Shown piece by piece: positions 34,109 through 43,844 of a stretch of DNA of 64,000 nucleotides. The DNA comes from Microbacterium aurugineum (lineage in GTDB: Bacteria > Actinomycetota > Actinomycetes > Actinomycetales > Microbacteriaceae). How positions within the stretch are numbered: the first letter of the stretch is position 1; every line of letters starts with the position of its first letter. The notes below the pieces were generated by a model. The model worked only from the letters and a program-made list of their open reading frames with translations. It was not told where the DNA came from and searched no databases. The stretch lies in NCBI RefSeq assembly GCF_023101205.1, contig NZ_CP078078.1, positions 620,001 through 684,000 on the forward strand, written 5' to 3'. Position numbers and translations under genes: made by a program.

Positions 34109-34849
34109 TCAGCTCACGCGCGAGGCCGCGTCGCGGATCGCCATTGCGAGATCCGCGGGACGGCTCCACATGGGCCAGTGGCCGGTGGGCAGGTCCACGA
34201 GCTCCAGATTCTCGAGTGCGTCGACCTCGGCGAACATGGGGTGTCCGGCGCGGGCGAGTTCCTGCAGCTGCGCGCTCGGGATCGAGCAGCAGACGATGGT
34301 GGTGGGGATCCCGCGGCGCGCATCGTCGGAGAGGGGCACCGGAGCTCGGAGCACGGGTCCCGGCTCGGGGACCGCGCGTTCGCGGAAGCGGTCGAGCATC
34401 GCGGTGCTCAGGCCCTCGAGGCTGGCCTGCTGTCCGAGAACGTCGAACGGTGGCAGGGGCAGCGCCTCCACCGTCTCCGGGAGGTCCGGTGCGAACACGC
34501 TTCCCGGCGCGACCGGGCCGGAATCGACCCACACCACACGGCGGACGAGCGCGGGGTGCCGATCGAGGACGATGCTGACCGGAGCATTGGCTCCGCTGTG
34601 CCCGACGAGCGCGACCGGCTGCTCCGCCGTGGCTCCGGAGCGCAGGACGGCCGCTTCGATCGCCGCCGCCTGCTCGTCGAGGGTCCGCGAGGAACGGTCG
34701 GGGTCATCCGGATCCAGGCCGGGGAGTGTGAGCGCGATGGCGTCCGATCCGTTCGCCGCCAGGTGTGCGCGCACCTCGTCCCAGGCCCATGCGCCGAGCC
34801 AGTGGCCCGCGATCAGGAGGATGGTCGGAGTACTCGATGCTGTCGTCAT
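34109..34849 (-). CDS. Alpha/beta hydrolase
   Basis: 246 aa. The nucleophile elbow is VALVGHSGAN (serine in GHSGA), the oxyanion region LIAGHWLGAW follows the first strand, and the catalytic histidine is in LPTGHWPMWS near the C terminus. No lid insertion is obvious. The gene is divergent from a WYL regulator across 73 bp, so that regulator probably controls it. Substrate unknown; small ester or lactone hydrolysis is typical. Confidence 0.85.
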   Translation of the reverse strand: MTTASSTPTILLIAGHWLGAWAWDEVRAHLAANGSDAIALTLPGLDPDDPDRSSRTLDEQAAAIEAAVLRSGATAEQPVALVGHSGANAPVSIVLDRHPALVRRVVWVDSGPVAPGSVFAPDLPETVEALPLPPFDVLGQQASLEGLSTAMLDRFRERAVPEPGPVLRAPVPLSDDARRGIPTTIVCCSIPSAQLQELARAGHPMFAEVDALENLELVDLPTGHWPMWSRPADLAMAIRDAASRVS

Positions 34850-34882
34850 GACCCGATGCTCGCACGGCGTGCGGACAGCTGT

Positions 34883-34901
34883 ATGGCACTATTTCTGTCA
34901 T
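34883..34901. promoter_or_regulatory. Candidate operator between hydrolase and WYL regulator
   Basis: ATGGCA, seven AT-rich bases, TGTCAT: an inverted repeat with one mismatch in the only AT-rich patch of the 73-bp divergent region. Confidence 0.35.
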
Positions 34902-34922
34902 GAATTCATCGGAGTGTGCAGA

Positions 34923-35624
34923 GTGAGGCGGACCGAACGACTTCATGCGCTGTCCGAGATGCTGCGTCGCGGCGGAACCAGGGGTTACCCGGCCGAGCGG
35001 CTGGCGGCGGAGTTCGAGGTGTCCGTCAGAACCGTCAAGCGAGACCTCGCCGCCTTGGCGAGCAGTGGCGCGCCCGTCTGGTCGAGACCCGGACCCGGAG
35101 GAGGCTACGGACTGGCTCCGAGCGCGAATCTGCCGCCGATCACCCTCTCGCCGGCCCAGGCGGTGGCGCTCCTGGCGGCTGTCTCCGCGGCGTCCGACGC
35201 CCCGTACGCCGATCTGGCTTCGGCCGGGGTCCGGAAGATCCTGGACGTCCTCGATCCCGCCACGCGCGGCCGCGCGGCCGACCTCGCACGTCGGATCTGG
35301 GTGGCGGGGGCGCCCTCGTCCGCACGCACCGTCCGGTCGGTCCTGGAGGAGGCGATGTCCGCGCAGCGTACGGTCCGCATCCGCTATACGTCGCGCGTCG
35401 GGGCCACGACCACGAGGGAAGTGGAGCCCGTGATGTTCGCCTCCACGAACGGGCAATGGTACCTCGTCGGGTGGTGCCTGCTGCGCGACGCGATGCGCTG
35501 GTTCGTCGTGTCGAACATCGAGAAGGCGACCCTGACGAGCGCGGCCTGCAGCGGCCATACCGTTGCGGAGGTCGGAACCCCTCCGCCGAACGCCAGGCCC
35601 GTGCTCGTCAGCGACGGCGAGTGA
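34923..35624 (+). CDS. HTH/WYL-domain transcriptional regulator
   Basis: 233 aa from the GTG that follows GGAG by 8 nt (an upstream GTG would add three residues). The N-terminal DeoR-like helix-turn-helix includes YPAERLAAEFEVSVRTVKRD. The WYL domain occupies about residues 130-215, with WYLVGWCLLRDAMRWFVVSN. WYL regulators bind small molecules or nucleic acid and often act on a divergent gene, here the alpha/beta hydrolase. Its stop is directly followed by the stop of nei on the other strand. Confidence 0.87.
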   Translation: MRRTERLHALSEMLRRGGTRGYPAERLAAEFEVSVRTVKRDLAALASSGAPVWSRPGPGGGYGLAPSANLPPITLSPAQAVALLAAVSAASDAPYADLASAGVRKILDVLDPATRGRAADLARRIWVAGAPSSARTVRSVLEEAMSAQRTVRIRYTSRVGATTTREVEPVMFASTNGQWYLVGWCLLRDAMRWFVVSNIEKATLTSAACSGHTVAEVGTPPPNARPVLVSDGE

Positions 35625-36398
35625 CTAACGCTGACACGACGGGCACCAGAAGGTCACGCGTTCGCGTGTCGGATCCGCGCCCTGTTCGCCGCGTCGGATG
35701 AGGGTGCCGCAGCGGCGGCAGGGGCGCCCGGCGCGGCCGTAGACCCAGGTGCCCTGACCCGGTCGATCGATGCCCGTGAAGGTCCTGCTGCGGCGGTCGC
35801 GGTTGGCGCGGATGGTGCGCACACCGAGGTCGAGAAGCGCGGAGACATCGACCTCCGGCGTCGGCGTCGTCGGCAGGATCCCCCGGAGGAACAGGAGCTC
35901 TGCAGCGTACTCGTTGCCGAATCCCGCGACGTTGCGCTGGTCGAGGAGGGCGACGTGGATACTGCGGGCGTCGGCACCGAGCCGCCGGTTCGCCTCGTCT
36001 GCATCCCAGTCATCGGCGAGCGGGTCCGGGCCGAGATACCCCACCAGCTGTTCCTCGTCGCGGGTCGGGACGACCTCGATCTCGGCGAGATCGACACCGA
36101 CGGCCTCACGGTCGGCCGTGCCGATGATCGCACGGACCTTGAAGGCCGGATGCCGCCACTTCTCGCCGTGGCGGTAGACGAACCACGCCCCGTCCATGCG
36201 CAGATGGGAATGCAGGGTGCTGTCGCCGATGCGCGCGAGCAGGTGCTTGCCCCGGGGCACCACCGCGTGCACCCGCTGACCGGTCAGATCCAGGGTGGCG
36301 AAGCGGGGGACACGAAGGTCGAACCGGGTCACCTCGGACCCGGCCAGAGCCTCGTCGAGGCGTCGCGCCGTGCGGAAGACCGTGTCGCCCTCGGGCAT
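35625..36398 (-). CDS. nei: Endonuclease VIII-like DNA glycosylase
   Basis: 257 aa Fpg/Nei family. It begins MPEGDTV, giving the catalytic Pro2-Glu3, and the beta-hairpin lysine is in VPRGKHLLARI. The helix-two-turns-helix is DQRNVAGFGNEYAAELLFL, and the C-terminal zinc finger has CRRCGT and CPSC. The MPEGDTV start is that of actinobacterial Nei2 proteins. It excises oxidised pyrimidines. It overlaps the EI24 gene by ATGA and lies in one leftward unit with lhr. Confidence 0.92.
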   Translation of the reverse strand: MPEGDTVFRTARRLDEALAGSEVTRFDLRVPRFATLDLTGQRVHAVVPRGKHLLARIGDSTLHSHLRMDGAWFVYRHGEKWRHPAFKVRAIIGTADREAVGVDLAEIEVVPTRDEEQLVGYLGPDPLADDWDADEANRRLGADARSIHVALLDQRNVAGFGNEYAAELLFLRGILPTTPTPEVDVSALLDLGVRTIRANRDRRSRTFTGIDRPGQGTWVYGRAGRPCRRCGTLIRRGEQGADPTRERVTFWCPSCQR

Positions 36399-37192
36399 CA
36401 GGGAGCCTCGGACGGCGCGGGTGGAGGCGGGAGCAGCGGGGGGTGAGGGGAGGCCGTGACGGCGGCACGAGCGAGCATGTCGCGCGCCAGCACGGTGCTG
36501 CCGGCGACCGCAGCCGGCATCACCGCGACGGCACCACCGGGAATCAGGAAACAGAGCTGGGTGGCGACGCCGAAACCGAGCACCCGCGCCCGGCTGCCCG
36601 AGAACAGGGCGGCACGGTCGGCCGGACTGAGGTCACGAGCGTCGAAGGCACGCCCGGTGAGTTCGCGCGCCAGCAGTCGGCCGGTCAGCACCACACCCGC
36701 GATCGCGCCGAGGAATCCCCCCACGGCAGGGAGGAAGCCGATCAGGAGGACCAGGATCGCGATCAGGATGCCGAGCACCACGAGACGCAGCCCCTCGCCG
36801 ATCGTGGTCCAGAAGCTGCCGCCGTCGGCGGGAGGAGCATCACCGAGATCGACCTCGACGGCGTGCCAGATGCGCTGGTAGAACGGGTCGCCGATGGTCA
36901 GCGTCAGTGCGCTGAAGACCACGCTGGCGAGGGCGAGGGCGGCTGCGACGACCACGAAGCCCACGGCCGCGCGCAACAGGCCCTTCCACGGCTCGATCCA
37001 TCCCTCCGCGAACGGCGTGAGCCACGCGGAGACCGAAGGCATGCCGATCACGAGCGGGATCAGCGCTGCGGCGAGGATCAGGACCGCGATGATCGCAGGG
37101 ATCAGACCGAGCATCATGAGCCCGGGGCGCGTGCGCCACAGCCCGAACCCGTGCAACAGCGTGCGGACGCCGGTGGCGAACTCTCGGATCAT
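36398..37192 (-). CDS. EI24-domain membrane protein (CysZ-like)
   Basis: 264 aa with about four to five helices and the EI24/CysZ pattern (LTLTIGDPFYQRIWHAVE, LLIGFLPAVGGFLGAIAGVV, GFGVATQLCFLIPGGAVAVMPAAVAG). A proline-rich cytoplasmic tail ends the protein. CysZ moves sulfate in enterobacteria; actinobacterial EI24 proteins have no proven substrate. The start lies 24 bp after the lhr stop. Confidence 0.8.
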   Translation of the reverse strand: MIREFATGVRTLLHGFGLWRTRPGLMMLGLIPAIIAVLILAAALIPLVIGMPSVSAWLTPFAEGWIEPWKGLLRAAVGFVVVAAALALASVVFSALTLTIGDPFYQRIWHAVEVDLGDAPPADGGSFWTTIGEGLRLVVLGILIAILVLLIGFLPAVGGFLGAIAGVVLTGRLLARELTGRAFDARDLSPADRAALFSGSRARVLGFGVATQLCFLIPGGAVAVMPAAVAGSTVLARDMLARAAVTASPHPPLLPPPPAPSEAP

Positions 37193-37215
37193 GGCTTCCA
37201 GCGTAGGTGCATCGT

Positions 37216-40200
37216 TCAGGTGACCTTGCGGAGGGTGTAGCCGCGGGGCGTCGCCACGAACCCCGCCTCCTGCAGGGCGAGGGCGAGCTCGGTGCCGTAG
37301 ACGCCCTCGCCGTTGATCTTCTCGACCGTGAGGGTGTCGAGCCGGCGTGCGCGTGCGGTCGCCGCGAGATCGGTGGCCGCGGCCCGCAGCACGTCGCCGT
37401 CTTCGCTGAACGCGAGCACCGTGCGTCCGCCGCGCTCGAGGGAGAGGACGAGTGTTCCGTCGACGAGGACCACGAGCCCGCCGGCCTTGCGCCCCGGGCG
37501 GTGCGAGACGCCGTCGAGCTTGGGCCAGCTGAGAGCGGCACCGTAGGGGTTGGCGGGGTCGGTGGCGGCAAGGGTCACGGCATCGCGTGGGGGCGGATCG
37601 GCGAGTCCCGCATAGGTGCGCAGACGATCGACCGTTCCGGACGCGGCGAACTGGGCGGCCCCAAGCTTCTCGATCACGTAGCCGCGACGACAGTGCCCGG
37701 CCTCTTCGAAGCCGGCCAGCACGCGGTACGCCTGGGCGAAGCCGCCGGGGAGGCCCTCCGCCTGGACCGCACCGCGGGTGACGACACCGTAGCGATCGAG
37801 GAGGAGGCCCGCGGTCACGGTGGCCCGGCGGGAAGCATCCTTCTCGGTGGGAGGCAGCAACGACCATCGGCCTCCGATCGACGGCGGCCTCGGCGCGGCG
37901 GAACCGGTGAAGGACACACCGCGGTAGGTGCGGGCGCGGGGGGCGCGGCGTTTCACCTTGTGCGCCTGCGAGCCGCCGGCGAGCAGGGAGCGGATCGGCG
38001 CGAAGGTGTCGTTGGTCACGTAGCCCGACCAGGTCAGCGACCACAGCGCTTCGAGGACGGACTGCTCGTTCTCGGCGGCTGCCATGTCTTTCAGCTGCCC
38101 TGCGAAGTACGCGCCGCCGACGTCGAGGGCGATGAGGATCCGCGACTCCAAGGAATCGGAGGCAATCTCGGCATCGGGCTCCGGCAGCGTGAACGGCGCG
38201 AGATCGGCGGGGTGCATCGACACCCAGCCGTCGCGTCCCGGGAGCGTGCCGTGGCCGGACCAGATCACCTCGCCGGCTGCCGTGAGCTCGTCCAGAAGGG
38301 CGGGCGTGTAGTCGCGCACGCGAGAGGGCAGCACCAACGATTCCCACGCGCTCGCAGGGATCGGCACGCCCGCGAACTGCTCGATCACGGCGAGCACGCC
38401 GTCGACGCCTTCGAGAGGGCGACCGATGTGCTGCCAGTCGGGGAGGAAACGGGCGTAGGCCTCGGGGGAGACCGGTTCGACGGATCCGCGGATCGCGGCG
38501 AGCGAGCGCATGCGGAGCCGGCGGAGCACCTCGGCGTCGCACCACTCGATCGCGTCGCCGCTCCCGGCGGCCTCGGGGAGGAAGTACCCGCTGGTGAGGC
38601 GCCCCGCGGTCTCCAGGCGCTGAAGCGTATGACGGGCGACCGCGGCGCCGAGTCCGAACCGGGTGGCGACGGCGTCCGTCGTGAACGGGCCGTGCGTGCG
38701 GGCATACCGGGCGATGAGATCGCCCAGCGGATCGGCGACGGGTTCGAGGAACGCGACCGGGATCCCCGTCGGGAGTGCGGCGCCCAGCGCATCGCGCAGT
38801 CGCCCGGCATCCTCGATGGCGGCGACACGGCTCATCCCGCCGACCGTCACGGGGATCGCGCGCCGGGCCGCGACCAGGTCGCCCAGCAGCGCGGCGGCGG
38901 CATCCGCCCCGACGGTGCCTCCCGCTGCGCCGGGCACGCTCTCCGGGTCGAGGCGCAGGGCCACTTCCTCCGCATCGAGCGGCCCGAGCATGCGCAGCAG
39001 ATCGGCCACGCCCTCGATGCCACGTGCGCGACGGTCGGGGTCGAGCCGCTGGGCCTCGCGCTCGAACTGGGCGAGCACCTCGGGGTCGAGGAGTTCACGC
39101 AGTTCCACCGTGCCCAGCAGCTCGCCGAGGAGCGCAGGGTCGACCGACAGCGCGGCTGCCCGGCGTTCGGCGAGGGGCGAGTCGCCCTCGTACATGAACG
39201 CGCCCACATAGCCGAACAGCAGATCGCGGGCATAGGGCGACGGCTGGCCGGGCTCGGTCTCCACCAGGCGGATCCGGCGGTCGGCGATCGACGTCGCGAG
39301 GGCGCGCAGGGAGGGGAGGTCGTAGACGTCTTGGAGTACCTCGCGCAACGTCTCGAGGATCACGGGGAACGTGGGGTGGCGCCTGGCCACTTCGAGCAGC
39401 TGCGCCGACCGCTGCCGCTGCTGCCACAGCGGGGTGCGCTTGTTCGGGTTCATGCGGGGCATGAGCAGCGCGCGTGCCGCGCACTCGCGGAAGCGGGAGG
39501 CGAACAGGGCCGAGCCGCCCACCTCCTCCGTCACGATGTGCTCCAGCTCTTCGGGCTCGAACACGAACAGTTCGGCGCCCGGCGGCTCCGCCTCCGCGTC
39601 GGGGATCCGCACGATGATGCCGTCGTCACTCGCGACCGCCGACCCCTCGACGCCCAGGCGTTCGCGCACGCGGGCGTTGATCGCCAGAGCCCAGGGCGCG
39701 TGCACCTTCATGCCGTACGGGGAATGCAGGATGACCCGCCAGTCGCCGACCTCGTCGCGACCCCGCTCCACCGTGAGCGTGCGGTCGGTGGGGAGCGTGC
39801 CGGTCGCCTCGCGCTGCTCCGTGAGGTGCGCCAGGAGGTTCGCTCGAGCCTGCTCGTCGAGGCCCGCATCGATCAGTCGCTGTGCCGCCTTCTCGGGAGG
39901 TGCCGTCGACACCTCGCGCGCGAAGGCGCCGAGCGCCTCGCCGAGCTCGAACGGCCGGCCGATGCCGTCGCCGTGCCAGAACGGCACCTTGCCGGGCTGT
40001 CCGTAGGCGGGGATCACGTTGACACGGTCGTGGGTGATCTCGGCGATCCGCCAACTGGTCGTGCCGAGCGTGAACACGTCGCCCACCCGCGATTCGTAGA
40101 CCATCTCCTCATCGAGCTCGCCCACGCGGGCACCGGTGGTCTCGCCGGCCACGAAGACCCCGAACAGTCCGCGGTCGGGGATCGTCCCGCCGCTGGTCAC

Positions 40201-41820
40201 CGCGATGCGTTGCGCGCCGGGCCTCCCGGTCAGCGTCCCCGCGTCGCGGTCCCAGACGAGTCGCGGACGCAGCTCGGCGAACTCATCGGACGGGAAGCGT
40301 CCGGCCAGCAGATCGAGCGTGGCCTCGTACGCGGAACGCGGGAGGGATTGGAACGGTGCCGAACGACGGACGGTCTCGAACCACTCCTCCACGCTGATCG
40401 CACCGAGGGCGCTCGCCGCGACGGTCTGCTGGGCGAGGATGTCGAGCGGATTGCGCGGCACCTGGATCGCCTCGATCTTCCCCGCCAGCATCCGCTCGGT
40501 GACGATCGCGGTGTGCAGCACATCGCCGCGGTGCTTGGGGAAGAGAGCGGCACGGCTGATCTCGCCCACCTGGTGTCCTGCGCGTCCGACGCGTTGCAGG
40601 CCGGAAGCCGCCGACGGCGGGGCCTCGACCTGGATCACGAGGTCGACCGCACCCATGTCGATGCCGAGTTCGAGGCTGCTCGTCGCGACGACGCAGCGCA
40701 GGACGCCCGACTTGAGCTCTTCCTCGACCTGGGCGCGCTGCTCCTTCGACACCGATCCGTGATGTGCCTTGGCGAGCACGGGATCGGCGCCGGCCGTGGC
40801 TCCGGCCTGCGCCATCATGGCTGCAGGGACGGTCGCTGCGGGCAGCTCGACGCCGATCCGCTCGGAGTGGATCTCGTTGAGACGACCTGTGAGCCGCTCG
40901 GCCAGGCGCCGCGAGTTGGCGAACACGATCGTCGAGTTGTTCTGCAGGATGCGGTCGACGATCGCCTCCTCCACATGCGGCCAGACCGAGCCGGTGACTT
41001 CGGTGTACTCCGCATCCCCGGTCTCGCCCGCGACACCGGGCGGGGGCGGCGGATTGGTCATGTCGTCCATCGGTACGACGACCCCGAGTTCGAAGGTCTT
41101 GGACGCCGGCGGTGCCACGATCTCGACCGGAGCCGACCCGCCGAGGAACCGCGCGACCTCGTCGATCGGACGCACGGTGGCCGAGAGGCCGATCCGTTGT
41201 GCCGGTGTCTCGATGCCGTTCGTGCGGCGCAGCGCGTCGAGGCGTTCGAGACTCACGGCCAGGTGCGCGCCGCGCTTGGTGGCGGCGACGGCGTGCACTT
41301 CGTCGATGATCACGGTGTGCACGCCCCGCAGCGTCTCGCCCGCGCGGCTTGTGAGCATGAGGTACAGCGACTCGGGGGTGGTGATCAGGATGTCGGGCGG
41401 ATCAGACACCAGCTTGCGGCGGTCGCTCGACGTGGTGTCGCCCGAACGCACTCCCACCGTGACCGCGGGCGCGGGCACACCGAGGCGGCGCGCGGACTGG
41501 CCGATGCCGATCAGCGGGGAGCGCAGATTGCGTTCGACGTCGACGCCCAGTGCCTTCAAGGGGGAGATGTAGAGGATGCGGGTTCGAGGCTCGCCCTTCG
41601 CCGGGAGCGCGGCCTCTGACGTGCGTTCTCGGAAGACGCTGTCGATCGACCACAGGAACGCCGACAGCGTCTTTCCGGAGCCCGTGGGCGCCACGACCAG
41701 AGCGTGCTTCCCGGCGGAGATCGCCTCCCACGCACCCGCCTGGGCCGGGGTGGGCGCGGGGAACGCACCCCGGAACCAGTCCTGTGTGGCCGGGGTGAAG
41801 CGGTCGAGCACGTCGCTCAT
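37216..41820 (-). CDS. lhr: Lhr-type ATP-dependent DNA helicase
   Basis: 1534 aa, the usual length of actinobacterial Lhr. Walker A APTGSGKT is at residues 44-51 and the DEVH box in VIIDEVHAV near 170. Motif III is LSATVRP, and motif VI in the second RecA domain is LQRVGRAGHQ. The Lhr-specific winged helix and beta-barrel follow, and then a long C-terminal region. Lhr is a 3'-5' helicase of DNA repair. The start MSDVLDRF is chosen over an in-frame ATG 47 codons upstream, whose translation is unlike the family. Confidence 0.95.
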   Translation of the reverse strand: MSDVLDRFTPATQDWFRGAFPAPTPAQAGAWEAISAGKHALVVAPTGSGKTLSAFLWSIDSVFRERTSEAALPAKGEPRTRILYISPLKALGVDVERNLRSPLIGIGQSARRLGVPAPAVTVGVRSGDTTSSDRRKLVSDPPDILITTPESLYLMLTSRAGETLRGVHTVIIDEVHAVAATKRGAHLAVSLERLDALRRTNGIETPAQRIGLSATVRPIDEVARFLGGSAPVEIVAPPASKTFELGVVVPMDDMTNPPPPPGVAGETGDAEYTEVTGSVWPHVEEAIVDRILQNNSTIVFANSRRLAERLTGRLNEIHSERIGVELPAATVPAAMMAQAGATAGADPVLAKAHHGSVSKEQRAQVEEELKSGVLRCVVATSSLELGIDMGAVDLVIQVEAPPSAASGLQRVGRAGHQVGEISRAALFPKHRGDVLHTAIVTERMLAGKIEAIQVPRNPLDILAQQTVAASALGAISVEEWFETVRRSAPFQSLPRSAYEATLDLLAGRFPSDEFAELRPRLVWDRDAGTLTGRPGAQRIAVTSGGTIPDRGLFGVFVAGETTGARVGELDEEMVYESRVGDVFTLGTTSWRIAEITHDRVNVIPAYGQPGKVPFWHGDGIGRPFELGEALGAFAREVSTAPPEKAAQRLIDAGLDEQARANLLAHLTEQREATGTLPTDRTLTVERGRDEVGDWRVILHSPYGMKVHAPWALAINARVRERLGVEGSAVASDDGIIVRIPDAEAEPPGAELFVFEPEELEHIVTEEVGGSALFASRFRECAARALLMPRMNPNKRTPLWQQRQRSAQLLEVARRHPTFPVILETLREVLQDVYDLPSLRALATSIADRRIRLVETEPGQPSPYARDLLFGYVGAFMYEGDSPLAERRAAALSVDPALLGELLGTVELRELLDPEVLAQFEREAQRLDPDRRARGIEGVADLLRMLGPLDAEEVALRLDPESVPGAAGGTVGADAAAALLGDLVAARRAIPVTVGGMSRVAAIEDAGRLRDALGAALPTGIPVAFLEPVADPLGDLIARYARTHGPFTTDAVATRFGLGAAVARHTLQRLETAGRLTSGYFLPEAAGSGDAIEWCDAEVLRRLRMRSLAAIRGSVEPVSPEAYARFLPDWQHIGRPLEGVDGVLAVIEQFAGVPIPASAWESLVLPSRVRDYTPALLDELTAAGEVIWSGHGTLPGRDGWVSMHPADLAPFTLPEPDAEIASDSLESRILIALDVGGAYFAGQLKDMAAAENEQSVLEALWSLTWSGYVTNDTFAPIRSLLAGGSQAHKVKRRAPRARTYRGVSFTGSAAPRPPSIGGRWSLLPPTEKDASRRATVTAGLLLDRYGVVTRGAVQAEGLPGGFAQAYRVLAGFEEAGHCRRGYVIEKLGAAQFAASGTVDRLRTYAGLADPPPRDAVTLAATDPANPYGAALSWPKLDGVSHRPGRKAGGLVVLVDGTLVLSLERGGRTVLAFSEDGDVLRAAATDLAATARARRLDTLTVEKINGEGVYGTELALALQEAGFVATPRGYTLRKVT

Positions 41821-41869
41821 CCCTCCATCTTCGTCGAGGCCGGGGACATCCGGGCCGTCCTCCCGCGCG

Positions 41870-43561
41870 TCAGGGCTCCAGCGAGACCTCCCGCAGCGCG
41901 CCGTCCTCGTCGATCTCGAGGGTGAGGTCGAGGTCGAGCCGACGCAGGAACGCGTCGTCATGACTCACCACGAGCACCGCACCGCGGTAGGCGCGGAGGG
42001 CTTCGACCAGCTGGTCGACCGTGTCGAGGTCGAGGTTGTTCGTCGGCTCGTCCAGCACCACGAGGTGCGGGGCGGGGTCGGCGAGCAGCAGCGTCGCCAG
42101 CGCGACGCGGAAGCGCTCGCCACCGGAGAGGGCGGCGACCGGTCGCTCCGCGGTGGCCCCTCGGATGAGGAACCGGGCGAGGCGGTTGCGCAGTTCCTTC
42201 TCCGGTACGTGCGGCGCCGCGGCGGCGATGTTCTCGAACACCGAGCGCTCCTCGTCGAGACCGTCGACCCGCTGCGGCAGGTAGCCGACCAGGTCGGTGT
42301 GGGCCTCGGCATGCCGGCTCGGGCGTTCAGAACTCAGGACTTCCGTCTCGGATCCGCCTTCCTCCGCCCTCGGCGCCTCGAGGGGAGCCGTTTCTCCTGA
42401 GTTGTGAACGCCGCCGGCCACCAACCGCTCCAGCAGGGTCGTCTTCCCGGCACCGTTGCGCCCGATCAACGCCACCCGCTCGGGGCCCTGGATCACCCAG
42501 GCCCGCTCGTGATCGCCGATCGTCGCGATCCGGCGGCTGCGCGATACCCCGGGATCGGGCAACTCGATCTTCATCGACGCCTCGGAGCGCACGCGTCTCC
42601 CGGCGTCGTCGAGCACCGACCGTGCGGCATCCTCTTTCGCCCCGACCTCGGTGCGGAGCCTGCCGGCCGACACCTCGGCCGCCATCTTGCGGCCGTGGGC
42701 GATGATCTTCGGGACCCGCTTCTCGATCTCGGCCTTCTTCGCCGTGCGTGTGCGGTGGGCGAGCTTCACCTCGGCCTCGATCCGCTGGCGCTTCTCCTTG
42801 CGGAACGCCTGGGCGGCGGTGACCTCGGCCTGTTTCGCCGCATCCTGCTCGGCATCCAGCCAGGCGCGCCACTGCGAGTACGGTCCGCCGAACACACTGA
42901 GTGTCTGGGCGTACAGCTCCGCGGTGTCGTCCATCAACTCGAGCAGGGACAGGTCGTGGCTGACGACGATGAGCGTGCCTTTCCAGGCGCGCACCATCGT
43001 GCCGAGCTTCGCCCTGGCGTCACGGTCGAGGTTGTTGGTCGGCTCGTCGAGCAGCGTGATCGGCGCGCGGCGCAGGCGGATGCCGGCGATCGCGACCAGG
43101 ACCGCTTCGCCGCCGGACAGCTCGCCGACCCTGCGATCGAGGAACTCCGGCGCGAGGCCGGCTTCCGCCAACGAGGCCTCGGCGCGCGCCTCGATGTCCC
43201 AGTCGTCGCCGACGGCGTCGAAGTGCGCGGGATCGATGTCGCCCGCGCCGATCGCCCGGACGGCGTCGAGCGCCGCGGAGACGCCGAGAAGCTCCGCGAC
43301 CCGACGGTCGACATCGAGCGTCAGCTGTTGCGGGAGATACGCGACATCGCCGGACGCCGTGACGATGCCCGAGGTGGGGTCGAGCTCGCCGGCGATCAGC
43401 CGCAGCAGTGTGGACTTGCCGGCGCCGTTGCGACCGACCAGGCCCGTGCGACCGGAACCGAAGCTGCCGGAGACGCCGTCGAGCGCGATCGTGCCGTCCG
43501 GCCAGGCGAAGGCGAGCCGGTCGAGGGTGACCGATGCGTGAAGGGAAGTGGGTGTTGACAT
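41870..43561 (-). CDS. ABC-F family ATPase with an unusual insert
   Basis: 563 aa with two ABC domains in one chain and no membrane part. Domain 1 has Walker A GRNGAGKST (43-51), LSGGEAVL and LLDEPTNNLD. A charged helical linker (about 245-300, KEKRQRIEAEVKLAHRTRTA) is the ABC-F interdomain arm. Domain 2 has GRNGAGKTT (about 367-375), LSGGERFRVA and LDEPTNNLD. ABC-F proteins act on ribosomes and some protect against antibiotics. Residues about 384-414 are an extra segment encoded by a 91-bp palindromic unit, reported separately. The start MSTPTSLHA follows GGAGACACCC. Confidence 0.9.
   Translation of the reverse strand: MSTPTSLHASVTLDRLAFAWPDGTIALDGVSGSFGSGRTGLVGRNGAGKSTLLRLIAGELDPTSGIVTASGDVAYLPQQLTLDVDRRVAELLGVSAALDAVRAIGAGDIDPAHFDAVGDDWDIEARAEASLAEAGLAPEFLDRRVGELSGGEAVLVAIAGIRLRRAPITLLDEPTNNLDRDARAKLGTMVRAWKGTLIVVSHDLSLLELMDDTAELYAQTLSVFGGPYSQWRAWLDAEQDAAKQAEVTAAQAFRKEKRQRIEAEVKLAHRTRTAKKAEIEKRVPKIIAHGRKMAAEVSAGRLRTEVGAKEDAARSVLDDAGRRVRSEASMKIELPDPGVSRSRRIATIGDHERAWVIQGPERVALIGRNGAGKTTLLERLVAGGVHNSGETAPLEAPRAEEGGSETEVLSSERPSRHAEAHTDLVGYLPQRVDGLDEERSVFENIAAAAPHVPEKELRNRLARFLIRGATAERPVAALSGGERFRVALATLLLADPAPHLVVLDEPTNNLDLDTVDQLVEALRAYRGAVLVVSHDDAFLRRLDLDLTLEIDEDGALREVSLEP
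42322..42412. repeat. 91-bp palindromic unit inside the ABC-F gene
   Basis: Its ends, GGCGTTCAGAACTCAGGA and TCCTGAGTTGTGAACGCC, are inverted repeats matching at 17 of 18 positions. The unit keeps the reading frame (about 30 codons) and sits between Walker A and the Q-loop motif YLPQ of the second ATPase domain, where ABC-F proteins tolerate length change. Confidence 0.7.
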
Positions 43562-43752
43562 GGGTGTCTCCTGTCGAGTGCGGGGGTGCACTGACACCGA
43601 GCACCGGCCGGACGTGTGGAGTCACAGGTCGCGGAGGAGCGGGTCTGCCGTGGAGTCGGCGATCGTCGGGTCAGCGCGCGGGAAGAGAGGCGCGGAGGCG
43701 ACGGATCAGATCAAAGGACTTCCAGACACGGCGGACAGGACTCCCCGACGAT

Positions 43753-43790
43753 ACCCGGGCGTGTCGGTGCCGCGCAACCCGGGCGTGTCG
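43753..43790 (+). repeat. Direct repeat upstream of the ABC-F gene
   Basis: ACCCGGGCGTGTCG occurs twice (43753-43766 and 43777-43790), 24 nt apart, in the 283-nt region between the divergent ABC-F and small membrane protein genes. No other clear gene or leader ORF was found in that region. Confidence 0.4.
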
Positions 43791-43844
43791 CGCATCCGTC
43801 GCGCGGGGGATGCCGCCGTGCGCAGGGATGCGTAGCCTGGAGGC

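Noticed and set aside
37207-41619. A 1470-codon open frame on the strand opposite lhr
   Set aside because: It is a shadow of a GC-rich gene: Lhr has all helicase motifs, while the opposite frame has no recognisable domain and a composition dominated by R, G, A and H.
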